A DNA stretch of 48,178 nucleotides, from positions 1 through 48,178 of the forward strand of contig JAQSDJ010000075.1 in NCBI GenBank assembly GCA_029945855.1, in the 5' to 3' direction. Under the pieces are notes generated by a model, which made no database searches, was not told the DNA's origin, and worked only from the letters and a program-made list of their open reading frames with translations. The stretch is from Lacunisphaera sp. (lineage in GTDB: Bacteria; Verrucomicrobiota; Verrucomicrobiia; Opitutales; Opitutaceae). Of the stretch, positions 39,390 to 48,178 are shown one piece after another (positions within the stretch are counted from its first letter, which is position 1; each line of letters opens with the position of its first letter). The position numbers and the translations under genes are program-made.

Positions 39390-40487
39390 TTAGCGCGGCG
39401 GGCGGATTTCCTGCGCGCGGTCGTATTCCAAGTTCCGGCTCCCAGACGGATTGATCCATACCTCTACGGCGATGGAACGCGGCTTGAAGCTTCCGTCGGG
39501 CAGTTTCTCGTTTGGCGGATAAAGAACTAACTTGACTCGACCATACTGTTTTCCGTGGCGGATTTTCACCCAAAGCATAATCTCTTTATATCCGTGCCAA
39601 AGATTTTCACCGGTTGATGACCGAACGTCTAGATTGGGAACGGCAGGCTGACTGATATCAATCAAGCGCTGGTAGCCTTCCGACGGAGCCAAGTTATAGA
39701 AGTCTGCTTCTGGCGCTATGATCAACCCTCCCCCTGGAGCTTCGATCTGAGCAGACCACCCAAACCCACCGACAAGCGATGGGCCGTCATCACGAATCAT
39801 ACGAACTAAAAGGTCCGGGGCGGCGGTGGTGATCTTTCCTTTTTCTAAATCTATGCCGATGGGCGAGTCGTTGGCCGACACATTCCAAAACGTGGAGTCG
39901 TAGTGCAGCAGAGGCTCTGCGCCTTGTTTTTTCCACATCACGAAAACGACTGGGTTCTTGATGTCGGGGATGTGGCGTTTGTGGTCCGCCTCGAAGTAGG
40001 TGTAGGAAAAGAGCTTGGCGCGGGTGCTAAACGCATAGCCCGGTTTGGAGATGACCATCGTGAGATCCTGCCCGGCTAGGTCGGTAAAGCTAAAGTAGCC
40101 TTGGGCGTCCGTGCTTGTCCGTGACTTGCGCACGCCGCCGGTGGTGCCGGTGTTGACCATTACCGAGGCTTCCACGGCGGCAGCGGTGACGGGCTCACCA
40201 AACTGATCCACCGCTCGGCCATAAAATTCGATGGGATTATGGTTAAGCGTCTTGAAGTTCTGCAAAAGCCTCTTGCTGGGCTTTTGCGTCGGAGGTGCCT
40301 CGGGCAAAGAAACCGCAGGCTCGCTCGGTGGTGTCACCTTTCCCGGCTCGGCCGTCGCAGGTGGCAACGCGGTGTCTGGTTGCTGTGATGATTTCGACGC
40401 GGTGGAACGAAGGAGCCAAAGCGCGAGCAGAGCCAGCAAGACGGCTAAGGTCGCCACCAATATCCAACGGGAACTAGAGGTTTTCAT
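39390..40487 (-). CDS. Membrane-anchored protein with carboxypeptidase regulatory-like domain
   Basis: A 365-residue protein with an N-terminal membrane helix (WILVATLAVLLALLALWLL) and a Pro/Ser/Thr-rich linker to about residue 70. A carboxypeptidase-regulatory/prealbumin-like beta domain follows (FYGRAVDQFGEPVTAAAVEA, then TSTDAQGYFSFTDLAGQDLT and VISKPGYAFS). The C-terminal half is beta-rich (GGFGWSAQIEAPGGGLIIAP, then NLWHGYKEIMLWVKIRHG) and I do not recognise it. The start codon overlaps the stop of the preceding hydrolase gene (ATGA), so the two are translationally coupled. By position it may be an accessory, anchor or protective partner for that hydrolase; this is inference. Confidence 0.75.
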   Translation of the reverse strand: MKTSSSRWILVATLAVLLALLALWLLRSTASKSSQQPDTALPPATAEPGKVTPPSEPAVSLPEAPPTQKPSKRLLQNFKTLNHNPIEFYGRAVDQFGEPVTAAAVEASVMVNTGTTGGVRKSRTSTDAQGYFSFTDLAGQDLTMVISKPGYAFSTRAKLFSYTYFEADHKRHIPDIKNPVVFVMWKKQGAEPLLHYDSTFWNVSANDSPIGIDLEKGKITTAAPDLLVRMIRDDGPSLVGGFGWSAQIEAPGGGLIIAPEADFYNLAPSEGYQRLIDISQPAVPNLDVRSSTGENLWHGYKEIMLWVKIRHGKQYGRVKLVLYPPNEKLPDGSFKPRSIAVEVWINPSGSRNLEYDRAQEIRPPR

Positions 40488-43400
40488 GGAAGCGAGGTGG
40501 TTGGTATTGCAAAGCCTTGAGTCCCAAGAAGAGCTTTCCAGTAGGTGCGCTGGTATTGAATGTAATTTCGGAACTGGCCGCTGTGCCAGCGGTGTGTGCG
40601 GTGATCTTGGCCGCGTGGATCTGGCCCCCAAATGGTTTGGAGGTCGTGGGCTTCGGTTATTCTGGCCAAACTCGTGTTATCCGTAGCGCCAAGCGCCTTC
40701 ACCTGCGGCTCGGCAGCGAAGGCCATGATTTCGTAACGGTCTTTGACGTCGGACGGAGCGCCTTCGTCCAAGATCTTTTCGGGGGCAAGATCGCCTAAAT
40801 CGTCAAAATGATCCCCACGCACAAAGCTGGAATAGGTGTTCGGCGGAGCGCCAAGCCCCGACACGTAACCGTAAATCCACGGCTGGTCATTGTTGGGATC
40901 CGGCCAGTCCGGCTTGGTCAGCTGATTAAATTGCCAGACCGGAGCTGAGAGGGCCCAGTCGTTGCGATTGTAGAAATTTTTGATTTGCCCCACTGTCTTG
41001 CTGCTGCCTCCGCCGCCACTGAGAACAGACCCGTGCCATCCGCTGTAGATATTGGGGGTCTGTGGGCCAAAGTTTGCCTCTGGTATGGCACTGGACGGAT
41101 GGTTGTAAGTCCACTGAAGGGCATTGGGCGAGCCGGCCTCTGCGCTCAACGTAGCATCATAAGTGTGAGCCGAGAGTGCCGCTTGACTGGGAACGTAGGT
41201 TTTAATGATCTGCCCGCCACTTCCCTGGCTCTGCAGCCGGAGCGCTTCGCTTACAACGATGCCGCCCATGCTGTGTGAGAAGACGTAGAGTTCGCCGTCG
41301 TAAGCACCGGTGAGGGTTTGCAAGAGCTGGCGTAGCGGCGCGCCGCTGCGCCAAGCCGTCCATTCGCCTCTGTCAAAATGGGTGCCGTTTCCGATGCCCA
41401 TAACGCCTTCGCTAACTATTCGGGCTAACGCCCAAGTTGATTGGCTGCCTCCGAAACCGTAAGTAGCGGGCCAAGTAAAGACCCCGAAGCGTCCCTTATA
41501 ACCCTGCCACCAGAGGCGTGTATACGCGGTTTCCGCAAAGCGTTCTTTTTCCCAGCGGTCCAAATTCCAACCGTGGACGAAGAGGATGTATTTGCGCTCC
41601 TCGGGGCTGGGCGTGCCATTGTCGTATTTGAAGATCATGCCCGAACCGGTGAGGGCAGGAATGCGCGCAGCGATGGAATCCGGCGGGCCGCCGTTGCCGT
41701 GGCCCACCGACCATTGCTCATACATGTCGCCGATCTTCTTGAGGTCCATCCACACGCCGGAGCCTTCGCCGATTTCGGTATATGTGCCGCCGCTTCCCAG
41801 CTTTAAAACAACAAACTTGAGCTGGCCTTTGCCGACGGCGCAGCCTTCAAACAGCAGATAAGTCTTGGGCTGGGTCTCCGACAGATTGGCGAAAAGGGAG
41901 GTCGGTAATACAAACACCTCTGCCCCGCTGACCTGGGCCGCCGCATACCCCGTCGTTGCATTAATCAAGGTGATAACGTTACGCCTTAACAAAAGCTGGT
42001 CGGCCGCAATCGCGTCGTCAGTCAAGTAGCCCAGACTTCCGTCGGCTTCGATCGACTCATAGAGCTTAATCGCCGGGGTTGTGCCTCCCGAGTCAGTCCA
42101 TTTAAGACCCAGCCTCAAATCGCCGTTCTTATACGACTCATAGAGACCCTGTGTATAAATCCACAATCTCGTAAAATCCTCTAGGTCTCTCTTACTTTCG
42201 ATCCGGCCATCTAGATGATCAGCCTGCCAATTGAAGTGGTTGGCCTCGTCCGGGCCAATGTCATCCTCTTCGGTCTCACTCACGGTAATCATCGAATCGG
42301 CGGCAGAATCCTCGAAAGTATGAAACTTATCAATGTCGTCATTGAGCCAGAATCGATACGGTTGGTCGGCAGTTGTAACGTCAGAGTCGTCTTCGCTGGC
42401 GAGCTTGATCACGCCGTCGCGGTTGGCGTCGACGGCGAGTTCGGCGGTGGCGCGGAAAGGCTCGATGGTTGCAGTGCCGGCTGCTGGGGCGTTGAGTGTG
42501 TAGGTGGGGCTAACCGTGCCTTCTACCGGCCATTGCCTTGCAATGTATATCGTGTCACCCCCGTCCGCCGGAGTAAAGACCTCGAACCAACGGATCGTGC
42601 CGGCGGTGCCGACGGGAACCGCTGCCCGGTAGTCGACCGTATAGGAACTGCTTGAGCTGCGCGAGGCCGAGGGGGTGCCCACGATCCAAGGGTCGGTAAC
42701 GGCGCTACCTGGCAAAACAATGATAATCGGATCCGGCGGCTCGGACAACGTCGCAACCACCGAGTCCGTATAAGTGCGCTGGACTCCTTGTTGATCAAGA
42801 TACGCCACCGTATTGGTCCATTCGACACGAGTGTCTGTGACGGTGCCGCCATATTGAACAGCCTCGGACGCCAAACTGAACCTGAGTCCGCCTGCGCCGG
42901 TTCCGTTACCAATCCCATCCCAACTGAAGGGAAGCGCATCATAGAATGATTCGCCCTGTGGAATATACTGCGCAAAAGAACCCCCGCCGTTATTGTTCAG
43001 TTTCCAAGGGCCATTGGGGTCGTATCGGGCCGTAAAAGAGAATTCCCCGTTGCCGGATTCCGCTCCGGTGCGGGTCAGGCGCCACTCAAAAAGTCCGTAA
43101 TTTCCTATCACCTTGAACCCGCTCAACCCCGGCCGCTGGACAATAAGGGAGATATCGCCAGTGGTCGTGGTGCCGCGCACCAACCAGACAAATTGTGCCG
43201 GGGCGTTTGAACCGGGATCGAGCGGATCAGTGCCGAGCGCGTCTTCCTGGCCATCGTTCAAACCATCACTATCCGTATCAGCGAGATTGGGCCTCGTGGT
43301 GTTTTGATACTCCTGCAGGTTATTCATGCCATCGTTGTCGGGATCTGCGCCGGGAAGAACGCCAAGGTTGCCGAAATTCTGCAGCTCCCAGACATCAGGC

Positions 43401-44725
43401 AGGCTGTCGCCATCCTGATCATCGGACGTGGCGTTATTGTTCACCGTCGGATTGGTTCCGGCCAGGAATTCGTTGATATTACTCACTCCGTCTCCGTCCG
43501 GATCAGCGTTTGCATCTGCCCCGCTGCCGCCAAAATATTGTTTTTCCCATCTGTCCGGCAAGCCATTGCGATCCAGATCGTGCAGGCGATTCCTGCGCAA
43601 CAGATCATCCTCCACCGCCATGCGCTCTGTGACCGACAACGCCCGGTTATAAATCAATAGGTCATAGATCGCACCGGAGAATGCTTCGCCGGTCAGACCG
43701 CCGACGGAAACCCGGGCAGGCAAGGCGTGGAGGTCTGGAACAACACTGGCGGCAGCATGCAACTCACCATTCAGGTAGCTCGTCTGGGTCGTGCCGCTTT
43801 TAACCAAGGTCAGCAGCTGCGTTTGATCAGCCACGGTGGTGATCGCGGCCTCCACTCCTTGCAGGATCTGACTGGTGGCACCGGGCCAGACCAACGCATA
43901 CTGGTTGGCGTCAGATCCTATTTGACGAATACTAAAGCCCTCGCTCACTCCTGTGCCCAAAGCAAAGAGCGTGGCATTTGCCGCCTGGCTGCTGTCAGGA
44001 CGCATCACGACAAAGACCGTCAGGTCTGTCGCGCCGGACATGACATCTGCGGCCAAGGCAGTCATACGTTGATCGCCGCTCAATAACATGAATGGTTTAC
44101 CGCTCTCGGGGTAAATGGGCTCTGGCTGCGCCGCTGATGCCGGCTGGTGCAGATGCAGTCCGTTGCCCGAAAGATCCGCCCACAAGCTCACTTTGCCGGA
44201 AACTGGATCGGAAAAGTATCCGCTCTCCGCCCGATACCACGCCCGCAGACCGGCAATGACTATCGGAGTATACAGCCACGGAACCAGGTCTTGCTGGTGA
44301 AATTGCTGCAAGGTGAAGTCCATGCTGTTGAACTGATCATCCGGGCCGTAATCCAATGTCCCGAAATATCGGAACTCCCATGTATCCGGCAGGCTGTCGT
44401 TGTCTGTGTCCGTGGCCGCAAAGATCGGGGCAGTTGGATTGGTGCCGGCTTGGTATTCCTGCAGATTGGTGCTGCCGTCGTTGTCCGCATCACCTGCAGA
44501 TCCGTTGCCAGTATGACCAAAATTCTCCAATTCCCACGCATCAGGCAGACCATCCTGATCGACGTCACCGGCTGGAGCCGGCGCCTGGTGATGCACAATG
44601 ATGTTCGTCACTTGGGAGCCGCTGGTGACTTGAAAGGTTGTTGTGTTTTGCGCCAGCAGCGAAGCAGCCCCCGGCAACAGAATAAGCAACACCACCACGA
44701 ATCCTTTCGCAGGTGCCGGTTTCAT
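40484..44725 (-). CDS. Giant exported LamG and alpha/beta-hydrolase protein with DxDxDG repeats
   Basis: A 1,413-residue protein with a signal peptide (GFVVVLLILLPGAASLLAQ). Calcium-type repeats DVDQDGLPDAWELENFG and DTDNDSLPDTWEFRYFG come first, then a LamG/concanavalin-like domain (around 150-380), three more repeats (for example DQDGDSLPDVWELQNFG), a beta-rich central part, and VDANRDGVIKLASEDDSD near 760. The C-terminal alpha/beta-hydrolase starts at YILFVHGWNLDRW. Its nucleophile elbow FSHSMGGIV places Ser1152; Asp1256 (YNRNDWALS) and His1381 (HRWHSGQF) complete a plausible triad. It may be a secreted lipase or esterase. The gene starts one base after the stop of the upstream surface-protein gene. 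Confidence 0.8.
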   Translation of the reverse strand: MKPAPAKGFVVVLLILLPGAASLLAQNTTTFQVTSGSQVTNIIVHHQAPAPAGDVDQDGLPDAWELENFGHTGNGSAGDADNDGSTNLQEYQAGTNPTAPIFAATDTDNDSLPDTWEFRYFGTLDYGPDDQFNSMDFTLQQFHQQDLVPWLYTPIVIAGLRAWYRAESGYFSDPVSGKVSLWADLSGNGLHLHQPASAAQPEPIYPESGKPFMLLSGDQRMTALAADVMSGATDLTVFVVMRPDSSQAANATLFALGTGVSEGFSIRQIGSDANQYALVWPGATSQILQGVEAAITTVADQTQLLTLVKSGTTQTSYLNGELHAAASVVPDLHALPARVSVGGLTGEAFSGAIYDLLIYNRALSVTERMAVEDDLLRRNRLHDLDRNGLPDRWEKQYFGGSGADANADPDGDGVSNINEFLAGTNPTVNNNATSDDQDGDSLPDVWELQNFGNLGVLPGADPDNDGMNNLQEYQNTTRPNLADTDSDGLNDGQEDALGTDPLDPGSNAPAQFVWLVRGTTTTGDISLIVQRPGLSGFKVIGNYGLFEWRLTRTGAESGNGEFSFTARYDPNGPWKLNNNGGGSFAQYIPQGESFYDALPFSWDGIGNGTGAGGLRFSLASEAVQYGGTVTDTRVEWTNTVAYLDQQGVQRTYTDSVVATLSEPPDPIIIVLPGSAVTDPWIVGTPSASRSSSSSYTVDYRAAVPVGTAGTIRWFEVFTPADGGDTIYIARQWPVEGTVSPTYTLNAPAAGTATIEPFRATAELAVDANRDGVIKLASEDDSDVTTADQPYRFWLNDDIDKFHTFEDSAADSMITVSETEEDDIGPDEANHFNWQADHLDGRIESKRDLEDFTRLWIYTQGLYESYKNGDLRLGLKWTDSGGTTPAIKLYESIEADGSLGYLTDDAIAADQLLLRRNVITLINATTGYAAAQVSGAEVFVLPTSLFANLSETQPKTYLLFEGCAVGKGQLKFVVLKLGSGGTYTEIGEGSGVWMDLKKIGDMYEQWSVGHGNGGPPDSIAARIPALTGSGMIFKYDNGTPSPEERKYILFVHGWNLDRWEKERFAETAYTRLWWQGYKGRFGVFTWPATYGFGGSQSTWALARIVSEGVMGIGNGTHFDRGEWTAWRSGAPLRQLLQTLTGAYDGELYVFSHSMGGIVVSEALRLQSQGSGGQIIKTYVPSQAALSAHTYDATLSAEAGSPNALQWTYNHPSSAIPEANFGPQTPNIYSGWHGSVLSGGGGSSKTVGQIKNFYNRNDWALSAPVWQFNQLTKPDWPDPNNDQPWIYGYVSGLGAPPNTYSSFVRGDHFDDLGDLAPEKILDEGAPSDVKDRYEIMAFAAEPQVKALGATDNTSLARITEAHDLQTIWGPDPRGQDHRTHRWHSGQFRNYIQYQRTYWKALLGTQGFAIPTTSLP

Positions 44726-44726
44726 G

Positions 44727-47700
44727 TCAGTTGCCTCCTCCTCGCACATAAATGGTCACGAGACCCACAGCATTGCTGAACACAGTCGTCTCGGTGGTCG
44801 CCGGCCCGTCGGGTGTCGCCGAGAGTTTGTGCCCGCCCGTGGTGGCCATGCACTTGACGGGCGCATCCACCAACGGTGTGCCGCTGGCATTGGTCACCAG
44901 GATACTCAGACTGCCATTGATCCCAAGCACGCCGTCAGGAGAAACCTGCGACATTAACCGCGGCAAAATGCCATTGTAAAAGTCTGCCGGATCAGTGCCC
45001 GCTGCAAACTCGGCGAGATTGCTGACACCGTCTTTGTCGGCATCGGTCGAGGCGTCCGCCGCCAAGAGCGGGTTGAGGCCGTGCGTATTTTCCCAGCCGT
45101 CGGGGAGACCGTCTTCGTCCGTATCAGGATGGGATGGATTGGTCCCGAGGGTGCGTTCTTCCAAGTCACCGAGTCCGTCGGCGTCGGTGTCGGCCGAATC
45201 GGCGCTGGTGCCGAGAACATATTCCTGGAGGTTGCTCAGGCCGTCCTGGTCGCGGTCGGCGTCGCGGTCGTTGAGGGCGGGGTTGAGGCCGTGGGCCGTC
45301 TCCCAGGCGTCGTCCATGCCGTCGTGGTCGGCGTCGGCGAAAAGCGGGTTTTCGAAGCCGACGAGCAGGTCGTCGAAACCGGTAACGAGGGTCGCGTGCC
45401 CGCTCAGGCCCAGGCCGGTGAAGGCGGGCTGGGTGTTGTCGATGAAACCGAGGTTGGCGGCGATCATCCGGCCGTTGAGATAAAGATCCCAGGTCTTGCC
45501 GGTGTAATCGGCCCGCGTGGTCAGGCGCAGCCAGTCGGCCACGCGACCGCTGGCGTCCAGGACCGGACCGGCCCCGGTGGGCAACCAGGTGCCGCCGCCG
45601 GCCCCATCGCCGCTAAAGACCTGCAGGTTGCCGGAGGAACTCGTGCCGGTGAGCGCGACCCGGGTGGCCTCGGTTTCGAAAAACACCCCTGCCGCCGGCG
45701 TGGCCGCCGCCGCCGGCTGCGCGAAGAAGTCGACGAAGGTGACGCTGGGATCGGCGTTGACGAAGGCGCGGACCAGCAGGGCCGGCGGCGTGGCCGGCGC
45801 GACGGACACGGCTTGCAGGCCGGCATAGACGGGGGAGCTCACGATGCTCACGGAACCGTCCACGATCCATCCTCTCTGTCCGCTCAACGGCCCCGGCTGA
45901 TAGTCCTCCGCCGGCTCGAAGTTCGCGAGAAACGGCACGCCGTTGTCCGTGACCACGACCGTCACCGGATCCGATATCGTGCTCGATCCCGCATTGTCGG
46001 TTGCCCGGGCGGTGAGCCCATACGTGCCGGGGAGAGTGAGAGGGATAGTGAGAGTGAAGGTGGCCGGGGGCGTTGACGGCGCGAGGACTTCGCCGAGTTT
46101 GGTGGTGCCGGTGAAAAATTCCACCTTGGCCACCGTGCCGTCGCTGTCGGCGGCAACCGCTGACAGAGTGAGGGTGAGAGGGAGAGTGAAGGTGGCGCCA
46201 TCGGCGGGCGCGGTCAGCGCAACCGACGGCGGCAAGTTCGGCGCGGTCACGGTGACCGTGATGGCGGGGGAATCCGTGGCCAGGCCACCGTCGTCGGTCG
46301 CCCGGGCGATAAAATGATGGGTGCCGGCGGCCAGTCCGCTCACGGCGAATTCATACGGCGCCAGGGCGTCCTCCCCGAGCCTGGTTCCATCGCGGTAGAA
46401 TTCGACCTTGGTGATGCTGCCGTCGCTGTCCGCAGCCGTGGCCGCCAGGGTAAATCCGGCCGGCGCGGTGAAGGCTGCGCCATTGACCGGTGCGGTGAGA
46501 GCGGCCGTGGACGGCTGATTTGCTGCCGTTACCGTCACTCTGACGCCCGCCGAGGTGGTCGAGGCCCCCAGGTTGTCGAAGGCCCGGGCGGTGAATATAT
46601 AGCTGCCGGCGGAAAGACTGCCGGTAGCGAACTGGTAGGGCGCAACTGTGTCCTCCCCTACCTTGCTGCCGCCCTGGTAGAATTCCACCCGGGCGATCGT
46701 GCCGTCGGCATCGGAGGCGGTAGCTGAAAGAGTGAGGGTGAGCGGGAGAGTGAAAGTGGAGCCGTCGGTGGGTGCGGTCAACGCGACCGACGGCGGCTGA
46801 TTGGCGGGAGCGACCACGGTGATGCTGACCGCAGCCGAATTGGTTGTTGCGCCCCGATTGTCGACGGCCCGCGCGCTGAAACTGTAGGCGCCGGCCGCCA
46901 ATCCGCCGACCGCCTGGGCATAGGGGGCGGTCGTATCCTCGCCCAGCTTCGTCTCTCCCTGGAAGAATTCCACCCTGGCCACGGTGCCATCACTGTCGGC
47001 GGCCGTCGCCGCGAGCGTGAACCCAGCGGGCGCGGGAAACGAACTGCCGGCGACAGGGGCGGTCAGGGCGACGGTGGGCGGCTGGTTGGCCGCGGCGGGC
47101 GCGATGAGTTGCAGCAGGCTGTTGCCGTTGACGATCAGGCGGTCGGCGGTGACGGCGCCGATGAGCCGGCTGCCGCCGTTAAGCGTGAGCGTGCCCTCGG
47201 GCGCCTCGAGGTGGGCATACACGGTCCGGTTGCTCGCGAGGGACAATCCGCCACCGGCGATGCGCAGCCGCAGCCACTCGGGATGATCCGCCGAGCCCAT
47301 CGTGGTGTTGGTGGAAAATCCGCCGTCAACCGTCACCACCACCGGACCGACCACCGTGAAGCTGCTGTTGCTGTTCAGCGTGAGGTTTTGGAAATGGTAG
47401 ACCGCCGGGGTCGTCGCGCCCGCCACGCCCAGCACGAAGCCGCTGCCGGAATTGGCGTTGAAATTCCCATAGGTGCCCGGCGGCACGGTGATCGGGCCAA
47501 CGTTGCTGTTGAGGGTCAGGTTTTTCAGCGTGGCAAAGTTGCCGGGTGACTGGCTGGAGTTGTTTAACGAGACGCTCCGCGTGCCGGCCGGCTGCGGCGG
47601 AGTGGACACGGCAGGCAGGGCGATGGCATCCGTCCGCCGGACAACATGGCCCAGCGACGCATTGCCGTTGAGCGTGATGGTGTGGTTCGTCGGCGTGGCG

Positions 47701-47990
47701 CTGCCCGTGCCATCCTGCGTGCCGCCATAGGCCGGCGAGCCGTTGAGCCGCACGGTCGGCGTTCCTGGAACAAACAGGTCGCCGGTTACCCGCGCACCAC
47801 CATTGAACGTCACATTCTCGGCCGTCATCTGGTGGATCGAGCCTTCGACCTTGCCGTTCAACGTCGGGGCGTGGCGAACCAACGCGGTGCCCGTGGATGG
47901 TTGGGCCTGAACCGCCGACAGGATTAATCCGTTCAGAAGGACCATAACGGCCAAATTCCCTCTGCGGTTTCTCGGCGGCGGCGGTCTCAT
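44727..47990 (-). CDS. Large exported surface protein: beta-helix-like domain, four Ig-like domains, DxDxDG repeats
   Basis: A 1,087-residue protein with a signal peptide (GNLAVMVLLNGLILSAVQA). The N-terminal part (around 30-300) has repeated LNGxxx and LTLNSN phrases (ARVTGDLFVPGTPTVRLNG, YHFQNLTLNSNSSFTVVGP), resembling polymer-forming or beta-helix surface domains. Then come four Ig-like domains (PPTVALTAPVAGSSF and its relatives, each with DGTVARVEF), a LamG-like region, calcium-type repeats (ADHDGMDDAWETAHGLNP, DRDQDGLSNLQEYVLGTS) and a final Ig-like domain. The Ig domains alternate A-B-A-B. The start was chosen at MRPPPPRNRRGNLAV; a longer frame to 48176 crosses a repeat element. It is the first of three tightly packed genes. 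Confidence 0.8.
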   Translation of the reverse strand: MRPPPPRNRRGNLAVMVLLNGLILSAVQAQPSTGTALVRHAPTLNGKVEGSIHQMTAENVTFNGGARVTGDLFVPGTPTVRLNGSPAYGGTQDGTGSATPTNHTITLNGNASLGHVVRRTDAIALPAVSTPPQPAGTRSVSLNNSSQSPGNFATLKNLTLNSNVGPITVPPGTYGNFNANSGSGFVLGVAGATTPAVYHFQNLTLNSNSSFTVVGPVVVTVDGGFSTNTTMGSADHPEWLRLRIAGGGLSLASNRTVYAHLEAPEGTLTLNGGSRLIGAVTADRLIVNGNSLLQLIAPAAANQPPTVALTAPVAGSSFPAPAGFTLAATAADSDGTVARVEFFQGETKLGEDTTAPYAQAVGGLAAGAYSFSARAVDNRGATTNSAAVSITVVAPANQPPSVALTAPTDGSTFTLPLTLTLSATASDADGTIARVEFYQGGSKVGEDTVAPYQFATGSLSAGSYIFTARAFDNLGASTTSAGVRVTVTAANQPSTAALTAPVNGAAFTAPAGFTLAATAADSDGSITKVEFYRDGTRLGEDALAPYEFAVSGLAAGTHHFIARATDDGGLATDSPAITVTVTAPNLPPSVALTAPADGATFTLPLTLTLSAVAADSDGTVAKVEFFTGTTKLGEVLAPSTPPATFTLTIPLTLPGTYGLTARATDNAGSSTISDPVTVVVTDNGVPFLANFEPAEDYQPGPLSGQRGWIVDGSVSIVSSPVYAGLQAVSVAPATPPALLVRAFVNADPSVTFVDFFAQPAAAATPAAGVFFETEATRVALTGTSSSGNLQVFSGDGAGGGTWLPTGAGPVLDASGRVADWLRLTTRADYTGKTWDLYLNGRMIAANLGFIDNTQPAFTGLGLSGHATLVTGFDDLLVGFENPLFADADHDGMDDAWETAHGLNPALNDRDADRDQDGLSNLQEYVLGTSADSADTDADGLGDLEERTLGTNPSHPDTDEDGLPDGWENTHGLNPLLAADASTDADKDGVSNLAEFAAGTDPADFYNGILPRLMSQVSPDGVLGINGSLSILVTNASGTPLVDAPVKCMATTGGHKLSATPDGPATTETTVFSNAVGLVTIYVRGGGN

Positions 47991-48129
47991 TCTTAGGTGA
48001 GCATGCCATGCCTCCGCGCGGAGGCCTATCCGGCGAACCACCTGAAATGAGGGCGGTTTTTGGAAAATAGGCGGCACCGTTGCTGGCTGCCCGATTGCCA
48101 TGATCAGCCGGTATCGTGCTGCGAATGTA

Positions 48130-48178
48130 GGTGGAAACGGTCCTCCGTGACCGGTTTGCCTTGGCGTGCCTCCCACAA
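48130..48178. repeat. TGGAAC-family double-hairpin repeat, truncated by the window edge
   Basis: The sequence GGTGGAAACGGTCCTCCGTG followed by ACCGGTTT matches the first hairpin of the copy at 10622-10697, with two or three changes, and then runs out of the window. It lies about 140 bases upstream of the surface-protein gene start. The spacer between (47991-48129) shows no gene. Confidence 0.55.

Overview
The window is GC-rich bacterial chromosome that looks like Verrucomicrobiota, most likely Opitutaceae or a close relative. This is an inference from gene content: a TIGR03790-family protein, a duplicated-type FtsX permease, a huge autotransporter-repeat protein ending in a PEP-CTERM signal, a RibBA with a decayed RibA half, secreted proteins with calcium-type DxDxDG repeats, and many short palindromic intergenic repeats. 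No rRNA, tRNA, CRISPR array or prophage was seen.

Layout. 1-7.1 kb: a truncated GH43-like gene, a 3-keto-disaccharide hydrolase-domain lipoprotein, a small methyltransferase, guanine deaminase, an FtsX-type permease and, convergent, adenine deaminase (two purine-salvage deaminases within 5 kb). 7.1-10.4 kb: a ClpP-family protease, a TIGR03790 protein, and a fluoride riboswitch controlling crcB plus a DUF190 gene. 10.4-18.8 kb (nearly all minus strand): S1/P1 nuclease, two tandem N-acetylmuramoyl-L-alanine amidases behind a solitary infC, an A-type Fe-S carrier, pdxA overlapping lpxA overlapping an unknown gene, and aroB. 18.8-23.2 kb: a probable iron-uptake unit (two Fur-like palindromes, a 60-residue membrane peptide, a TonB-dependent siderophore receptor, a PepSY protein) and a small signal-peptidase-like protein. 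23.3-33.4 kb: a POT peptide transporter, a gene-poor 0.6 kb gap holding a direct-repeat-bounded insertion, the 1,922-residue PEP-CTERM autotransporter-repeat protein, a TPR membrane protein and a DUF4864 protein. 33.5-36.8 kb: ftsY, nusB, ribH and ribB(A), a housekeeping block in which ribH and nusB are coupled. 36.9-48.2 kb: an accessory region with a HEAT-like protein, a complete RAYT-type Y1 transposase bounded by terminal inverted repeats, and a tightly packed three-gene operon of large exported proteins (an Ig/DxDxDG-repeat surface protein of 1,087 residues, a 1,413-residue LamG and alpha/beta-hydrolase protein, and a carboxypeptidase-regulatory-domain protein).

The most distinctive themes are: (1) the three-gene exported-hydrolase operon, a candidate uncharacterised surface or effector system; (2) at least five families of short palindromic repeats, some of which have entered genes: one copy adds a linker of about 31 residues to FtsY, one supplies the start codon of the DUF4864 gene, and one contains the nusB stop codon, all beside a resident RAYT transposase; (3) a RibBA whose GTP-cyclohydrolase zinc cysteines are all replaced; and (4) a textbook fluoride riboswitch ahead of crcB-DUF190.
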